Positions 12,761-25,760 of a stretch of DNA of 64,000 bases are shown one piece after another. Position 1 is the first letter of the stretch; each line of letters starts with the position of its first letter. This DNA comes from Hirsutella rhossiliensis. Lineage: Eukaryota; Ascomycota; Sordariomycetes; Hypocreales; Ophiocordycipitaceae. The translations under genes and the position numbers were made by a program. The stretch lies in contig NW_025408677.1 in the NCBI RefSeq assembly GCF_020360975.1, positions 1,612,001-1,676,000 on the forward strand, in the 5' to 3' direction. The notes beneath the pieces were generated by a model. That model was not told the DNA's origin and made no database searches. It was given only the letters and a program-made list of their open reading frames with translations.

Positions 12761-13230
12761 TATTACGATTATAGTTAGCGGGCTATAAGAGAGCTAGCTA
12801 CGTTTATATAATAAGGCGGCTTAGAATAATAGTTAGGATAAGAAGTTACTTAGGCTTAGCTTACCTAAAGCGTATATAAGCTAAGTAAGCTTTATATAGA
12901 TAGATTATTACTTAGGAGTATAGCTTATAAGTAAGCTATAGTAAGCTATAAAGAGGATTATAGCTAGGACTATAATCTAAGGATAGTCTTTATAGGTATA
13001 TATAGCTACCTACTTTTACTCTTTTAAATAGATAGCTCTCTAGCTTTTAATATAAATCTTTATTACGATTCTATCTTTAATTTTAATTACCTAGTTATAG
13101 TCTACGGTCTATAACCTCTAATATATTACTAATATAGTATATATATTATTACTTAAACTATACTTTATTATATCTATTAATATAAACCCCTTAATAGGTT
13201 TATCCCTTAAGAATAATACCGGTCGTTATA
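12761..13230 (+). repeat. Gypsy-1 copy A 3' LTR (470-bp subfamily)
   Basis: Begins TATTACGATT after a purine-rich tract (AAAAGGAGGGGAGATAT) and ends CCGGTCGTTATA. The 3' two-thirds match the 450-bp LTRs at 28530 and 35931. The 5' part (about 12775-12945) is different and matches the rc of 59770-60239. Confidence 0.85.
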
Positions 13231-13768
13231 TTAAGTTAGTTTTCCTTAAAGACCTACTAGTATTATAATAACCGATAGCTTAGTAATTAATAAGCTAGGT
13301 AGCCGTTTTATTATTTAGTCTTTTACTTTTTTAAGGAATCCTTATCTTAATCTAAAAGGTCTACTTAAAAATCTCCCCTTTTTACCCCTTATTACTAATA
13401 TTAATAAGGTTCGATTTCGACTAGTTCCTTAATTTTTCGACTAACGGACTAAAAGGTCTATTAAGGAACTAGCTAGGCCGGTCTAACTAACGGGACCGGG
13501 GCCGGGCCTAGAGTAAGAGGCGGAGCTAGGGCCGGGCCTAAGGCAGCCGTTAAAGATAGTATTAATACTCTTAAGAGAGGAGGAGCTAAAGGGGCAGTAG
13601 CTATAGTATTAGTAGTAGGGGCCGTAGTAATAAGGGCTATAGTAGCTATAAGGGTAGTAGGTCGAACCGTCTAGGTTAAGTGCTAGCTACGTAAGAATAA
13701 GACTACTTATTATTATACTTTAGTAGCCTCTTTATTTAGTTCTTAGCTAGCTTCTTAAAAGATAGCTA

Positions 13769-14336
13769 TATAAGGAATAGTATTCCTACTATAAATAAAG
13801 CAGCTATAATATACTCTCCCGATTATATAAGCTAATAAGTAGTATATTAATTATAGATAAAATCCTATATTATAGAGTAAGAATCGCTCGGTATATTATA
13901 TATTATTATATATTAAACGGGCTACTAGTTATTATATAATCGGGAATCGAAGAAATAGAGCTAGCTTAGAATACTAGCTAAGAACTCTTAAGAATACTAG
14001 CACGACTAACCTCCTTTAAATATAAATATTAGTAGAACTAAGACACTTCTTAATATACTTAAGGTATTACTAAATTCCTTAGTCTTAAGGCTATATAGCA
14101 GCCTAAATCTAGTCTTAAAAGGTTCTTCCGTTTAGCTATAATTATCTATATAAGATAGTATGTCCGCTAGTAGATAGATAGAGTATAATTAACTTAAATA
14201 CCTCTTTTATATACTAATATATTACTAATAAATTCTATTAAAAATCCTAACTTATATGCCTTCTTCCCTTCTATTACGTAGTCTTATATAATTCCTTAAT
14301 TTCCTAAAATTTCGCTTTTACTTATATACCTTAAGA
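13769..14336 (+). repeat. 568-bp solo LTR-like element, copy 1
   Basis: Begins TATAAGGAATAG and ends ATACCTTAAGA, flanked by the 5-bp TSD AGCTA (13764-13768 and 14337-14341). It is the same length as copies 21719-22286 and 37113-37680. No internal coding region. It is best read as a solo LTR of a family whose full element is not in the window; a non-autonomous element is the alternative. It interrupts the minus-strand Copia-1 gag region. Confidence 0.8.
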
Positions 14337-15104
14337 AGCTAACTAACTATTACTAATAGGCTTTATTAGTAGAGATATATCCTATAGCTACTAGCTAGAA
14401 AGAGCTTTTATTAGGAAGTATTAGTTAGCTTCCTTAAGGATCTCTTTTTATTTAGCTAGCTATAAAGAAGCTAGTAGATTCCTAGTAGAAAAAGCTCCTA
14501 GGTAGGCTATATAGGTCTTCTTAATACGGTTAGTTATATAGCCCCTTAAGGGAGCTATTAAGGTCTTAAGCTTTAAGAGCTACTACCTAAGAGTCTCTTT
14601 CTTTTAAAGAGAGATTAGCTTTATAGTACTAATAGATTCTATTATCGCTATATATATAATAGTTAGTAGCTTTATCTTATAAAGGTATTCCTTATAATAA
14701 CTCTTATAGTTACCTAAGGTAGTAGAAAAAGATCTCTATTATATAGAGGTTAGCTTAGAGAAAAGGAAAGCTCCCTTTATAAATTCTATTACCTTAAGAT
14801 AAAAAGGGGGCTTAAAAAGGTCCTACTTATTAAAGAAGACTAAATTATAGATAGTTTTATTTATACGAGCTTATAGCTCCTTTACCTACTTATCTTAATC
14901 TTAGGGCTTTATAAGAATCGTCCTATAGACTATAGGGGCGGTAAAGTCGTTTTTCGATATTATTATAAGAGAGGGGGTAGAAAAGTTAGTTAAAAATCGG
15001 CTTTTTTAGTAAGAGGGGTAAAAGGAAGCTATAAGGAATATAAGAAAGGTACTTTTTATAATAGCTAGAAGGTATAAAAATACTATTCCTCCTAGGCTTA
15101 TAAC

Positions 15105-15581
15105 TCTTATAAAGAGAGATATAAAAGGTATATAAAAATATATAAAGGCTAAAATTAAAAGTAAGGGGTCGGATAGGTAGGGTAGAGATATATAATTCTT
15201 ATAGGGGTAGTAATTATAGTAAGGGTATAATTATTATATTACTTTAATTCTCTTTCTTTCCTTTATTTAACGCCTTTTTTTATACTTATTTAGTATCTTA
15301 ATTAATAAAGAAGATCTTATTTAAAGAAGCTATTAATATCCTTATAACTACCGAGCTTTTTACTAGGTTTTCCCCTCTTTTTTAGCCGTTACTAGTATAT
15401 CCGTCTTATCTTTCGCTACCTCTATAAGAAGCTATCGCTACTTTTACTTCCCCTCTTACCCTTACCTTCTTCCTTATACCTCCTTTTAGCTCCTTCCTTA
15501 AAACCTATTTTTTAGCTTCCTAGGTCCTTTATACTAAGGGATATCTCTAAGAACTATATAATTAAGCTATGCTTTACGATA
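15105..15581 (-). repeat. 5' LTR of the minus-strand Copia-1 fragment
   Basis: 477 bp, exactly the length of the LTR at 2702-3178, in reverse orientation. It starts TCTTATAAAG and ends GCTTTACGATA (rc of TATCGTAAAGC). It is preceded at lower coordinates by the RIP-mutated primer site (GGCTTATAAC). Confidence 0.85.
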
Positions 15582-18444
15582 CTTATAGACCTATCTAAGT
15601 AAGTATAACTAGTCTACCTTCTAGGACTTCGTTAACTAGATAAAATCCTACTTTAGCTATAAAGTAAATAAGATATAGTTTAATAGAGAACTATTTATAA
15701 AGGATATCTTAAATTAGCTTTTAAAAAGGGGTATTTTACCCCTCTTATTAGTATTAAATACCTTAGCCTAAAATAGAAGGGTAGAAAGATTAAGGGGTAC
15801 TATAATAAAAAGGGCCTATATAATAAGACTTATTATAAAGCTTCCCTATAATATTTAAAGGGAAGTTATTAAGACCGCTTATTACCTTTAAAACTAAACC
15901 CTAAAGAACCTTAAGGGCTTAAAGGACTATAAGGACCTAAAGACCTTTTTTAAGGACCCTAGGAAACTAAACTAAGGAATAGACTAGAAATTACCCCTTA
16001 AGCTCTTTATAAAAAAGAGGGCCTTATTAGCTTACCTTTATACTTATAGCTATAAAGTATACGCTATAACTACTAATATATAGTTAGAAAAGAAAAAGAA
16101 AAGAAAGCTTAATCTTAAAGCCTTTATTAGTTACCTTATTAGCTATAATTCTATAAATATCTTTTAGATCTAGATTCCTTTTTATAAAAGGTTATTTCGA
16201 CTAAGGATATAATTTTTAATAAATCTAGCTTTTTTAATAGAAAGAGGGATTAATAGCCCCTCTTACTTTTATAACGTTAGCTAATTTAAAAAATCTAAAT
16301 CCCTCTTTCTTAATAGTCTTAAGAAAAGGTCTTAGCTAAGGAAACGGAAAAAGAAACTAAAGTTAAAGTAGTTAAGGATAACGCTAACTTTAAAAAAGAA
16401 AAAAAAGAAGAAGCTATTAAATTAAATAATTTAAATAAAGAAGGAGACTATAGGAAAGCGGTAGAGCTAGAATACGCTTACCTCCCTACGCTTCCTTATA
16501 TAAAATAAGAAGAAAATCTAAAAGTAGCTTTCTTTATTAGTTTTCTTATCTTAATCCTTAAAGGGGTAGGAAAAGCACTACTCTTAAAGGATTACCTAGC
16601 TACTTTTTTATCCTTACTTTAAGAAGTAAAGGAAGTTATAAGGCCTAATATAGTTACTAAAGAAGATTAACTTCTCTCTTATTTTAATTATTTTTCTAAC
16701 TTTTATTTAACGCTTATAAAAGATAGTTCCTATAAAGTATTTATAATAGGCCGGCTCTTTAAGCTATAGCTAGTAGTAAGGAAGGTATATAAAAGAGACC
16801 TACTAGACCTACTAGTAAACTAAACGTAGCTAGAAAAACACTCTTTTAAAGACTAGTTTTTCTAGGCCTAGAAAGACTACCTAACCTTATATAAAGAGAT
16901 AGGGTCTTTTAAAGAGGTCCTTAAAGGAAAGGTAAGAGGAAAATAGGTCCTTAGCTATAAGTAGGTCTTTATTTATAAGACTAATAAATATAGCTTCCTT
17001 TAAAAGTATAAAGCTTAGCTAGTTATTTATAAGAACTAATAAAAAAAAGGGGATCTTTTTATTAAGGTAACTACCTTAATAGTAATATTTTTTTAAACCT
17101 TTATAGCTATAGTAGTAGAATTTAGCCTTAAACTTAATTAGATAGATACTATTAATACCTTTATTAACTACTTACTTAAGGAAGAAAAAGTTATTTATAT
17201 ATACTTTTTACTAACCTTTTAATAGCTAAGAAAGGTTTTATAGCTTAGGAAAGCTCTATATAGGCTATAAAGATTACCCCTTTCTTATTAGTAGTATTTA
17301 AGAAGTTCCCTTAAAGCCCTAAGCTTTAAGAAGGTCCCTTAGGAACTATATATAATATAAAAGGGTAAGATTATAGTCTTTTTTTATATCGATAGTATTA
17401 TTTAAGCCTACCTAAAAAAGGAAGAAGTAATTAATAGGGAGGCTATATAAGGCCTATAATAAAGGTATAAGATAACTAAGTTAAGGGAGCTAAAGTAGTT
17501 CCTAAGAATTTAAATCCTTTAAAATAGGTCTTAATAGACTATCTAGCTTACTTAGGATGCCTTTATTAATAAGGTCGCTTATAGATTCCTCCTTAATTCC
17601 CTTAAAAAGAAGCTTCCCTTTACGCTTATATTAAGTAAAGAGCTTTTACTTAATCTATCTTTTTAAGCTAAGAAGTAAGAGAAATACTAATATTAATAAA
17701 AGGTAGGCTCCTTACTTTTCTTAAGCTATTTTTACTAAACTAAATATCTTTTTTATAGTCTCTTAGCTAGCTAAGTATAACTAGAATCTTAGCCTTAAGT
17801 ACTAAAAAGTAATAGACTAAGCTATCTTTTATCTTTATTTAATAAGATTATATAGCCTATACTTAAGCGGGTAAGGAAGGAAAATAGCTATTAAAATCTT
17901 TCTTTATTTAAGAGATTCGTCCTTTATAGAAAATTCCTTAGATAGAAAGAGCTTATAAAGGTATATTATATCCCTTTTTAAAGGAGCTATTACTTAAAGA
18001 GCTTTAAAGTAAGCTACTATTATAACTTTAAGTATAAAGGTAAAGCTACTAGCTCTTTTAAAAGCGTTAAAAAGGCGATTTTCCTTAGCTAGCTACTTAT
18101 ATCTTTATAACTATAAATTCTAACCTTATTATCTATAGAATTTAATAATATATAGACTATATAAATTCTTATAAAGGAAAATAGTAAGCTATTAACCTAG
18201 CTATAGTATATTAATATCTACTAGTATTAAGTATACTAAGAAGTTTAAAAGGGACTTATTTTTATTTATTAGGTCCTTATAGTATTAATAAAAGCTAATA
18301 GTCTTATAAAGCTCTTACTAAAGTAAAAGCTAGCTATCTTTTTATAGTAAATTAAGCTAAAAGACGTTTAAGAGAAGCTATCCTTAAAAGCTTACTTTAA
18401 GAGTTTATAAAAAGAGCTAATAGTATATATAAAGAAGGAATATA
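15582..18444 (+). mobile_element. Copia-1 copy B, integrase to RNase H segment
   Basis: Collinear with Copia-1 from about 5198 to 7985, + strand, heavily RIP-mutated. The RT active site reads YIDS at 17385-17396 (Val to Ile and Asp to Ser by base changes). The 5' half is missing because of the minus-strand Copia-1 at 13231-15581. The copy continues after the LINE at about 25100 and ends in the split 3' LTR (25416-25574 and 40942-41270). Confidence 0.85.
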
Positions 18445-19344
18445 AAACGAAAAATAATACTATATCTTCTTAGCTAACCTTTTAAAACTAAGCCTAAAAC
18501 ATAGAAAAAGTATATATATAGAACCGCCGCGAATAGTATATTACGCCCCCTTAAGTATAGCCTTATATAGCTATTAGCGGGTATATAATATACTATTAAA
18601 GATTGCGAATTAAGTAAAGTTCTCTTTTATATAAGTAGAAAACTCTTCCCTACCCTTACTAACTAAAGGTATATACCCCTTATTAACGGGACCTAGCCTA
18701 GACCTAACTTAAGACCTTAGCCTAGACCTAAGAAGGGCCCCTTTAACTTTAACCCCCCCCCCTACTTAACCTAAGGGTTAAAATAAGTATCTTAAAGGCT
18801 AGGGCCCGCTTAAAAGAAGCTTTAGAAGGCTAACGCCCTTTAAAGACCTTAAAAGAAAAGCCTAGGACCTAAGACTAAGACCTAGAGGATATAAAGATAA
18901 AAGATAATACTTAGCCTATACTAAAAACTAGCCTTTTTAGGCCTAGCCTAGCCCTACCTTAGGCTAGCTACTTCTAGCTTAACTAGCCCTTAAAGTAAGT
19001 AAAGGGGCGAAAGAGAGCTACCCTTAATAGCCCTATTAGCCTTATACTTATCTAACCTACGTTTTAATACTTATAGTAGACCTAGCCCTAGCCCTAGCAC
19101 CCTTTCCTTAGGGACCAGGCCTAGGGCTTTCTTTAATAGGCCCTCTAAGCCCTTAAGGAAGCCTAAAAAATTAAACCTTTTTATAAGACCTTTATAAAAG
19201 GGCTTAAGAAGGCAGCTATAAGAACCTTAGACCGCTAATAGCCCCTATAATAGCCCCTATACTAGCCTAAGGCCGCCTAGTAGCTTAAGGCTACCTAAGG
19301 AAACCTTAAAGTAAGCTTATAAGCTAAGGTTACTATAAAGAAAG

Positions 19345-19427
19345 CGCTTAAGGCCCTAGCTAAGACCCTAGCTAAGGCTTTAGCTAAAGCCCTAGTAAAA
19401 GCCTTAACTAAGGCCCTAGCTAAGAGG
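19345..19427 (+). repeat. 12-bp tandem repeat coding K-A-L-A in LINE ORF1
   Basis: Repeats of a unit close to AAGGCCCTAGCT, about seven times, reading as (K-A-L/T-A/V/T)n. It predicts a long amphipathic basic helix in the ORF1 protein, perhaps for RNA binding; this role is inference. Confidence 0.75.
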
Positions 19428-20211
19428 AACGTAAAAGAGGACTTCTAACTTATCTTAAAGCTAAAAAAGGAATCGCTAACGCTTACTATTAACTATATTA
19501 CTTTTTATAAAGAGCTTAATAAAGCTATAGGGAAACTAGCTATCTTAGCTTTATTAACTTTAAATAAAGGTAATATAGTTATAACGATAAAGGCCCTATA
19601 TATAGTAAAGAAGCTTCTAAAGTAATAAGAGAAGTAGTCCTTATACCTTAAGGAGCTACCTATTAAATTAGCTAACCTTCTTACTAGCTAAACTAAGCTA
19701 GTAGCTTAGAGTATTCCTAACCTCTTAAAGACCCTTATCCTTAATATCTTTACTATAGAAGTTAAAACCTTTAGCGGGATCGATATCTTAGGGCAGCCTA
19801 GGTAGCTAGGTACCCTAGGCCTAATATAAAAGGTAGGATTATTTATCTTTATAGTCCCTTTAAAGGCTATAAGAGCTAAATACTAAAAATGGCCTCTATA
19901 TAATAAGCTTATAGATTTAAGTTAAGGCCTATAAGGAATATACTATATATATATAGTACTATAGGTGCCTTTCCTTTAGCTATAACCCTTAAACCTACTA
20001 ATAGCCTATTAAGTATACCTTTTACTTAGAAAAGCACCTAACTAAGGACTATAATTACCTTAGCTATAAAGCTAGCTAAGGCTACTCTTACTTTAAGGTT
20101 TAATACTATAATTATTAAGAAGAGCACCTTATAACTAATAAGGTATAATATAGAGTTTATAAGGGAATAACTAATACTTAATAGCCCTAGCTCCCTTACG
20201 CTTATAGGGCC

Positions 20212-20397
20212 CTTAAAGCCCCTTAGGCCCCTTAGGCCTAACTACGACCCTATTAGTATTATATAGTATAATACTAATAAGTAGGAAATAGCTAACCTAT
20301 TAATCTTAAAGCCCCTTAGGCCCCCTAGGCCTAACTACGACCCTATTAATATTATATAGTATAATACTAATAAGTAGAAAATAGCTAACTTATTAAT
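20212..20397 (+). repeat. 93-bp tandem duplication inside the LINE
   Basis: Two adjacent near-identical 93-bp units begin at 20212 and 20305 with CTTAAAGCCCCTTAGG. The unit is 31 codons, so the duplication keeps the frame. It lies between the ORF1 knuckle region and the endonuclease. Differences between units are mostly RIP-type. Confidence 0.85.
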
Positions 20398-21718
20398 CTT
20401 AAAGTAAGCCCTAGAAATAAAAGTAAACCTTATCTTATTATAAGAGCCCTATATTTATAAGATTAATAATAGCTATATCCTTATATAGTATTTAGCCTAT
20501 AATATTATAACCCCTATGCCTTTTACTAACTTCCTTAAGCTTACTAGGAGGCCTAAGGTTATAGTATATAAAAGGAAGAAAGCTTAAATAAAAGCTAGCC
20601 CTAGCTTTAACCTCTTTTATAATCTTAATATATAGGCTATAAAGGTAGAAAGTATTAAACTATTTACCCTTATTAACCTATATAATAAAAAAGAGGTTAA
20701 AGGGGCCTTAGCTAGCTAAGGCTAGTAAGGGCCCCTTATAATAAAAAGGCTACTACTAATAGCTTAACTCCTATAATAGCCTTTCCTTTTAATAAAGGAC
20801 TTTAACTTATACTACCCTTAATAGAACCCTTTTATAAAACCCTTTAACGCTTATAAGGTAGAAGCCCTTATTAGCTAGCTCGACCGCTATAAGGCTTCCT
20901 TACTAATAGACCTTAAGGTAGCTATAAAAGGTACCTATTAAAGGAAAGGCATAAAAGGGGCCTTAGTTATAGACCTTACTTTTTATAGCCTTTTTAAATA
21001 GCTAACCTAAGCTAACTTCCGCTTCTTAGAAGCTATAAGCTTAGATTATAAGCCTATAGCCTTTAAAGCTAGCTTAAGGGGCCCTAATAGGCCCTTACTA
21101 GCTAGGCCTACTACCTATAATTATAAGAAAGTAAACTAAAAGGTATTTTTAGAATACTTAGCTAAAAAGGAATAAGACCTCCTTATAGCTATAAAGAGGG
21201 CTATAAAAAGAAACGACTTAGAAGGGATAGCTTTCCTTTTAATAAGAACCTTTATAGAGGCCTTAAATATAGCGATACCGAAAAAGAAGCCTTATAAGGG
21301 ATCTAAGACCTAGTAGACCGACGAGCTAACCTGCCTTTAAAAAGCCCTAAGCTTAGCCTAATAGGCTTATAGGCTAGCCTAGGACGAGGAGAGCTAAAAG
21401 AGCTTTATAGAGGCCCGAAATAGCTTTAAGTATACTATTAAGGCTACTAAAAAGCAATACTAAGAGAGCTTCTTAATAAAAGTAGTAAGAAAGAATATCT
21501 TTATAGCCTTTTCCTATTCTAAGGCTAGAGCTAACCCTACCCTTCTTAGTATCTTATATATAAAAGAAGGGATAGAGGTAAAAGCTAATACCTTTATAGA
21601 AAAATATAAGGCCTTCCTAATAACCCTTTTTCCGACCTTAGACCCTAGCCCTAGCCCTCCCTTTAACCCCCCTTAGAGCCTAGAAAAAGAAGAGCCCCCG
21701 GGCTATATAGGCAGTAAG

Positions 21719-22286
21719 TATAAGGAACGGTATTCCTATTATAAATAAAGTAGCTATAATATATTCTCCTAATTATATAAGCTAATAAGTAGTATATTAA
21801 TTATAGATAAAATCCTATATTATAAAGAAAGAATCGCTTATTATATTATATATTATTATATATTAAACGGGTTGCTAGTTATTATATAATCGGGAATCGA
21901 AGAAATAAAGCTAGCTTAGAATACTAGCTAAGACCTCTTAAGAATACTAGTACGACTAACCTCCTTTAAATATAAATATTAGTAGAACTAAGATACTTCC
22001 TAATATACTTAAGGCATTACTAAATTCCTTAGTCTTAGGGCTATATAGTAGCCTAAATCTAGTCCTAAAAGGTTCTTCCGTTTATCTATAATTATTTATA
22101 TAAGATATTATATCCGCCGGTAAATAAAAAAAGAATTATTAACTTTAATACCTCTTTTATATACTAATATATTACTAATAAACTCTATTAAGAATCCTAC
22201 CTTATACTCCTTCTTCCTTTCTATTATATAGCCTTATATAATTCCTTAATTTCCTAAAATTCCGCTTTTACTTATATACCTTAAGA
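21719..22286 (+). repeat. 568-bp solo LTR-like element, copy 2
   Basis: Same ends and length as 13769-14336, flanked by TSD GTAAG (21714-21718 and 22287-22291). It sits inside the LINE, between the endonuclease and reverse transcriptase regions. Confidence 0.85.
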
Positions 22287-25100
22287 GTAAGGGTATAGTT
22301 AAGTAGGACTAGCTAAAGCTAAAGGACCCTAAGATTAAGAGGGCTATTTTTAGCTCTTTTAATAAGAAAGCCCTTAGCCTAGACTCTCTTAGCTTTCTCC
22401 CTATTTAATACGCGTATAAAGCTATCCCTATAGTCTTTAATAAGGCCTATAAAGCTCTATTTAACTAAGGATACTACCCTAAGGCATAGAAGGAAGCTAT
22501 AAGAATTATACTTCCTAAGTAAAATAAGCTAGACTATACTATCCCTAAGGCTTATAGGGTTATAAGTCTACTTAACTACTTAGGAAAGGTCCTTAAAAAG
22601 CTATATACTACCTAGCTAAGCTATTTAGCTAATATAGCTAGGCTTCTAAACCCTATATAGCTAGGGGGACGAAAATAGTAGTTAGTTATAAATATAGCCT
22701 TCCTCCTTCTATACTATATCTAAAAGAAGTAAGAGTTTAATAAAAAGGCTATTACTAGTACCTTCTTATTAAATATAAAGGGCGCCTTTAATTTTATATT
22801 AAAGGAATAGCTTATAAGGGTCTTAAGGGAATTAAACCTCCCTAAGGCCCTTATAAGCTAAGTAAACTACTTTCTTACTAAAAGGAAGATCTAGCTAGCC
22901 TTTAAGGGGTAAGTCTAGCCCCTTATAGACCTAGTAATAAGGGTGCTTTAAGGGTCTCTTATTAGCCCTATTCTATTCCTCTTATATATAAGAGGGATAC
23001 TAGCGGCTAAGGGATACTAGCTATCTTATATAGATAACTTTAGTATTATTATAACGTTAACCTTAGCTAAGAAGAACGTTCGATAGCTAAAAGTAATAGC
23101 TACTAACTTATTTAAATAAGCTAAAGACTAAGGGGTCTACTTTAACCGCTTAAAGATAGAACTTATCTACTTTAGTAAGTAATAGTAGCTTATTTTAAAG
23201 GGTATAATAATAAGAGGCTTATTTTTTAAGGTAAAGCCCTTAGTATAGTAGCTAGGGGTCTTCTTTAATTCTAGGCTCTTATTTAAATAATATATTAAGA
23301 AGAAGGTAGCCTCTATATAAGCTACCTTTAAAGGACTATCCCGCCTAACCTTTATATAAAAAGGCCTATTATTTAGAGCCTTTAAATAGCTCTACTAGGC
23401 CTATATAACCTCTATAATAAACTATAGGGCCTAGCTTTAATATAGGGGGCCTAAGACCCCTAAGAGCCTTATAAAGCTATTTTAAATACTATAAAACTAA
23501 GCTCTTTTAAAGGTCTTAAGAGCCTTTAAAAGATCCCCTATTAAGGCTTTAAAAGCTAAAGCGGCCCTACTACTACTAAAGGTATAATTTAAAAGGGTAT
23601 ACCTCTCTTATACTCTTTAAACCTTATACTTCTTACTTAGTTACCCTATAAGGTAGGCTTACGACCTAGCTATATAAGATAACCTTACTAACTTAAGCTT
23701 TAACCTAAGGGCCTTTAGCTATATTAAGCTATATATATAGCTCTTCCGCTTCCTTAAAGGCTTAGTAGCCCTTATAAGACCTAATTATAACTTAGAAAGA
23801 AGGAAAGCTAGCTAAGAGCCTTTATAGGCCTTAGAGCCTAAGGCCTTTATTATAATAATAAAGGCCTTTAAGCCCTTAACTAAGAAGTAATATTAATACC
23901 TCTTAGCTAGCTTAGCTAGCCCAAAAGACTTTAGGTTATAGCCCTTAGCCTTTTATACTAATAGCTTTAAAGGGTGCTTTAAAGGGTCCCTTATAAAGAC
24001 TAACGCTTACTTTTTCTATAAAATAGGCCTAGAAAATAAGCCTATTAAGGCATACTATAAGAACCTAGGGCCCTTAATCGAAGTAGCTAATATAGAGCTA
24101 TTCGCGATACTAAGGGTCTTAAAGGACCTAGCTAAGAGGCCTCGACCTTTAAAGCTTAGCCCTCTTAACCCCTTTATAGATACCTATATCTTTATAGATA
24201 GCTAAGCTATTATAAAGAAGGTTATAGGTTTCTTAGACCTAGCTATATATATTAAAAGGCTCTTATTTAGCTTAGAAGCTTTTTATAATATATAGCTATA
24301 CTAGTGCCTTAGCTACCTAAGGATCTTTAGTAATAAGCTAGCCGACTAGCTAGCTAAAAAAAGCTTAGGGGCCCTTACTTAAGGGACCCCCTTAGTCTTT
24401 ATTAGCTACTTATAAAGAAAGGTCTAGTAAGCTATTAAGGACTATTAAAAAGGAATCTAAGCTACTAAGGTAGCTAAAGGCCTTAGGGCTAAGGGCCTAA
24501 GTAAGCACTATATATTTATTTAAAAGACCCCTTACCTAGCCCTTAGCCTAGAAAAGGACCTTATAGGGAGGCCTAGGCCGACCCTCTTAGCTTTTTACTA
24601 GCTCCTCTTTAAGGCTAGCTTCTTATTTTCCTTCTTAAAAAAGACTAATAAGGTAGACCGAGACGACTACCGCTATAGCTAAGGAAGGTATATAGCTAGG
24701 CACCTTATTCTAAGGTACTTAAACTATAGGAGGGAAAGAGAGGTCCTTTACTAGACCTTTAAGAGATAGAAGGGGGCCCTTAGCCTACCTATTCTCTATA
24801 GCTCTAAAGAAGGAAAGGAAGCCCTATTAACCTTCTTAGCTAAAATAGAGATAGGGATAGCTAAGTAGCTAGAAAAGGAGTAACCTAAGGGCCTTAGGGC
24901 TCTTAAGGGGAAAATTACTACGCGGGAGGAACTAAACTAACCTTTCCTTTATTATTACCTTTAAGCTACCTTCTCCTTAATTAGTTATAAGCCCCTAGGC
25001 TCTATAGCTAGCTAGGACTACTAATAGGGGCCTAGGCCCTTACTAGCCTCGCTATAGCCCTAGAGGCTATATATAAGTAATAATATAAAAAAGAAATTTT

Positions 25101-25415
25101 AAAAAAGGAGATATCTATAGCTAAAGAAAGGAACTAAGACTTATCTTAAAGGAGGGCCCTTAGCTTAATTAGGACTTATTCTTTTTAAAGGCCCCCTTTT
25201 TAAAGACTTATCCTTAGAGAAGCCCCCCTTTCTTATAAGACTTAATTTCTTTCTTAGGCCCCTTTTTCTTAAAGGTAAGTCTAAAAGAGCTTAGGGCTAA
25301 AACCTAGATTTCTTAAGTAAGGGATAAGTATAAACTAAGACCTCCTTTATACGCTTACTAGCTTAATTATTTAGCTTTACCCTTTCTATAAGGGCAGGCT
25401 ATAGCTTAAAGGGTA
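25101..25415 (+). mobile_element. Copia-1 copy B, 3' untranslated end
   Basis: Resumes Copia-1 after the LINE and matches 7985-8287 of the complete copy up to the polypurine tract. Heavily RIP-mutated, with no coding frame, as in the complete copy. Confidence 0.8.
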
Positions 25416-25574
25416 TATTATAAAGTATAGCTTAATATTTTAGTTCTTAGAGATATTACTTAGTATAAGGGACCTAGAAAGCTAAAAAACCGGTTTAAGA
25501 AAAAGGAGCTAAAAAGAGGTATAAAGAAAAAGGTAGGGGTATAAAGGGAAGTAAAAGTAGTAATAGCTTCCTAT
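25416..25574 (+). repeat. Copia-1 copy B 3' LTR, left piece
   Basis: Begins TATTATAAAG, the RIP-mutated form of TGTCGCGAAG. It runs to the CCTAT target site at 25570-25574, where Gypsy-2 is inserted. The LTR resumes at 40942. Confidence 0.85.
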
Positions 25575-25760
25575 TATTACGGAGTAGGTAGAGGTATATA
25601 TATAGGTGCTATTTATAGGATAATATTAATAAGCTATATAGAGCTCTTTTATACGCGGCTAGCCCGCCCTTATACTTATAGGATCCGGCCCTTTATACGT
25701 AACTATATAGCTTAGGCCGCGGCCTAAGCCTATTACCTATAATAGTTAAAGACTCTTATA
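25575..25760 (-). repeat. Gypsy-2 3' LTR
   Basis: 186 bp, starting TATTACGGAGTAGG and ending GACTCTTATA (RIP forms of TG...CA). It matches 40751-40936 throughout, with RIP-type differences. Confidence 0.9.

Larger units (their letters stand above)
13231..15581 (-). mobile_element. Truncated Copia-1 (minus strand): 5' LTR and gag region
   Basis: Reverse complement of Copia-1 from its 5' LTR to about position 4490 of the complete copy, ending just past the CCHC region. It is cut off at 13231, where the Gypsy-1 copy A LTR begins. It is interrupted by a 568-bp solo LTR (13769-14336). The outer end of its LTR at 15581 abuts the inside of a + strand Copia-1 copy, so this element appears to have inserted into that copy before its 3' part was lost. 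Strongly RIP-mutated. Confidence 0.8.
18445..25100 (+). mobile_element. Tad-like non-LTR retrotransposon (LINE)
   Basis: A block of about 6.6 kb with approximate ends, inserted in Copia-1 copy B and bearing an A-rich end near 25080-25095. ORF1 (about 18900-20450) has a Lys-Ala-Leu repeat and a zinc-knuckle-like segment near 19985-20160. ORF2 has an AP-endonuclease motif DFNLYYP near 20808 and VIDLTF near 20965. Its RT has DYTIPKAYRVISLLNYLGKV near 22530 and GSPISPILFLLYI near 22950, with active site YIDN at 23027-23038 (from YxDD). An RNase H motif IFIDS is near 24190. This order fits fungal Tad1-type LINEs. It is RIP-killed and interrupted by a solo LTR at 21719-22286. A TSD could not be fixed. 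Confidence 0.85.
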
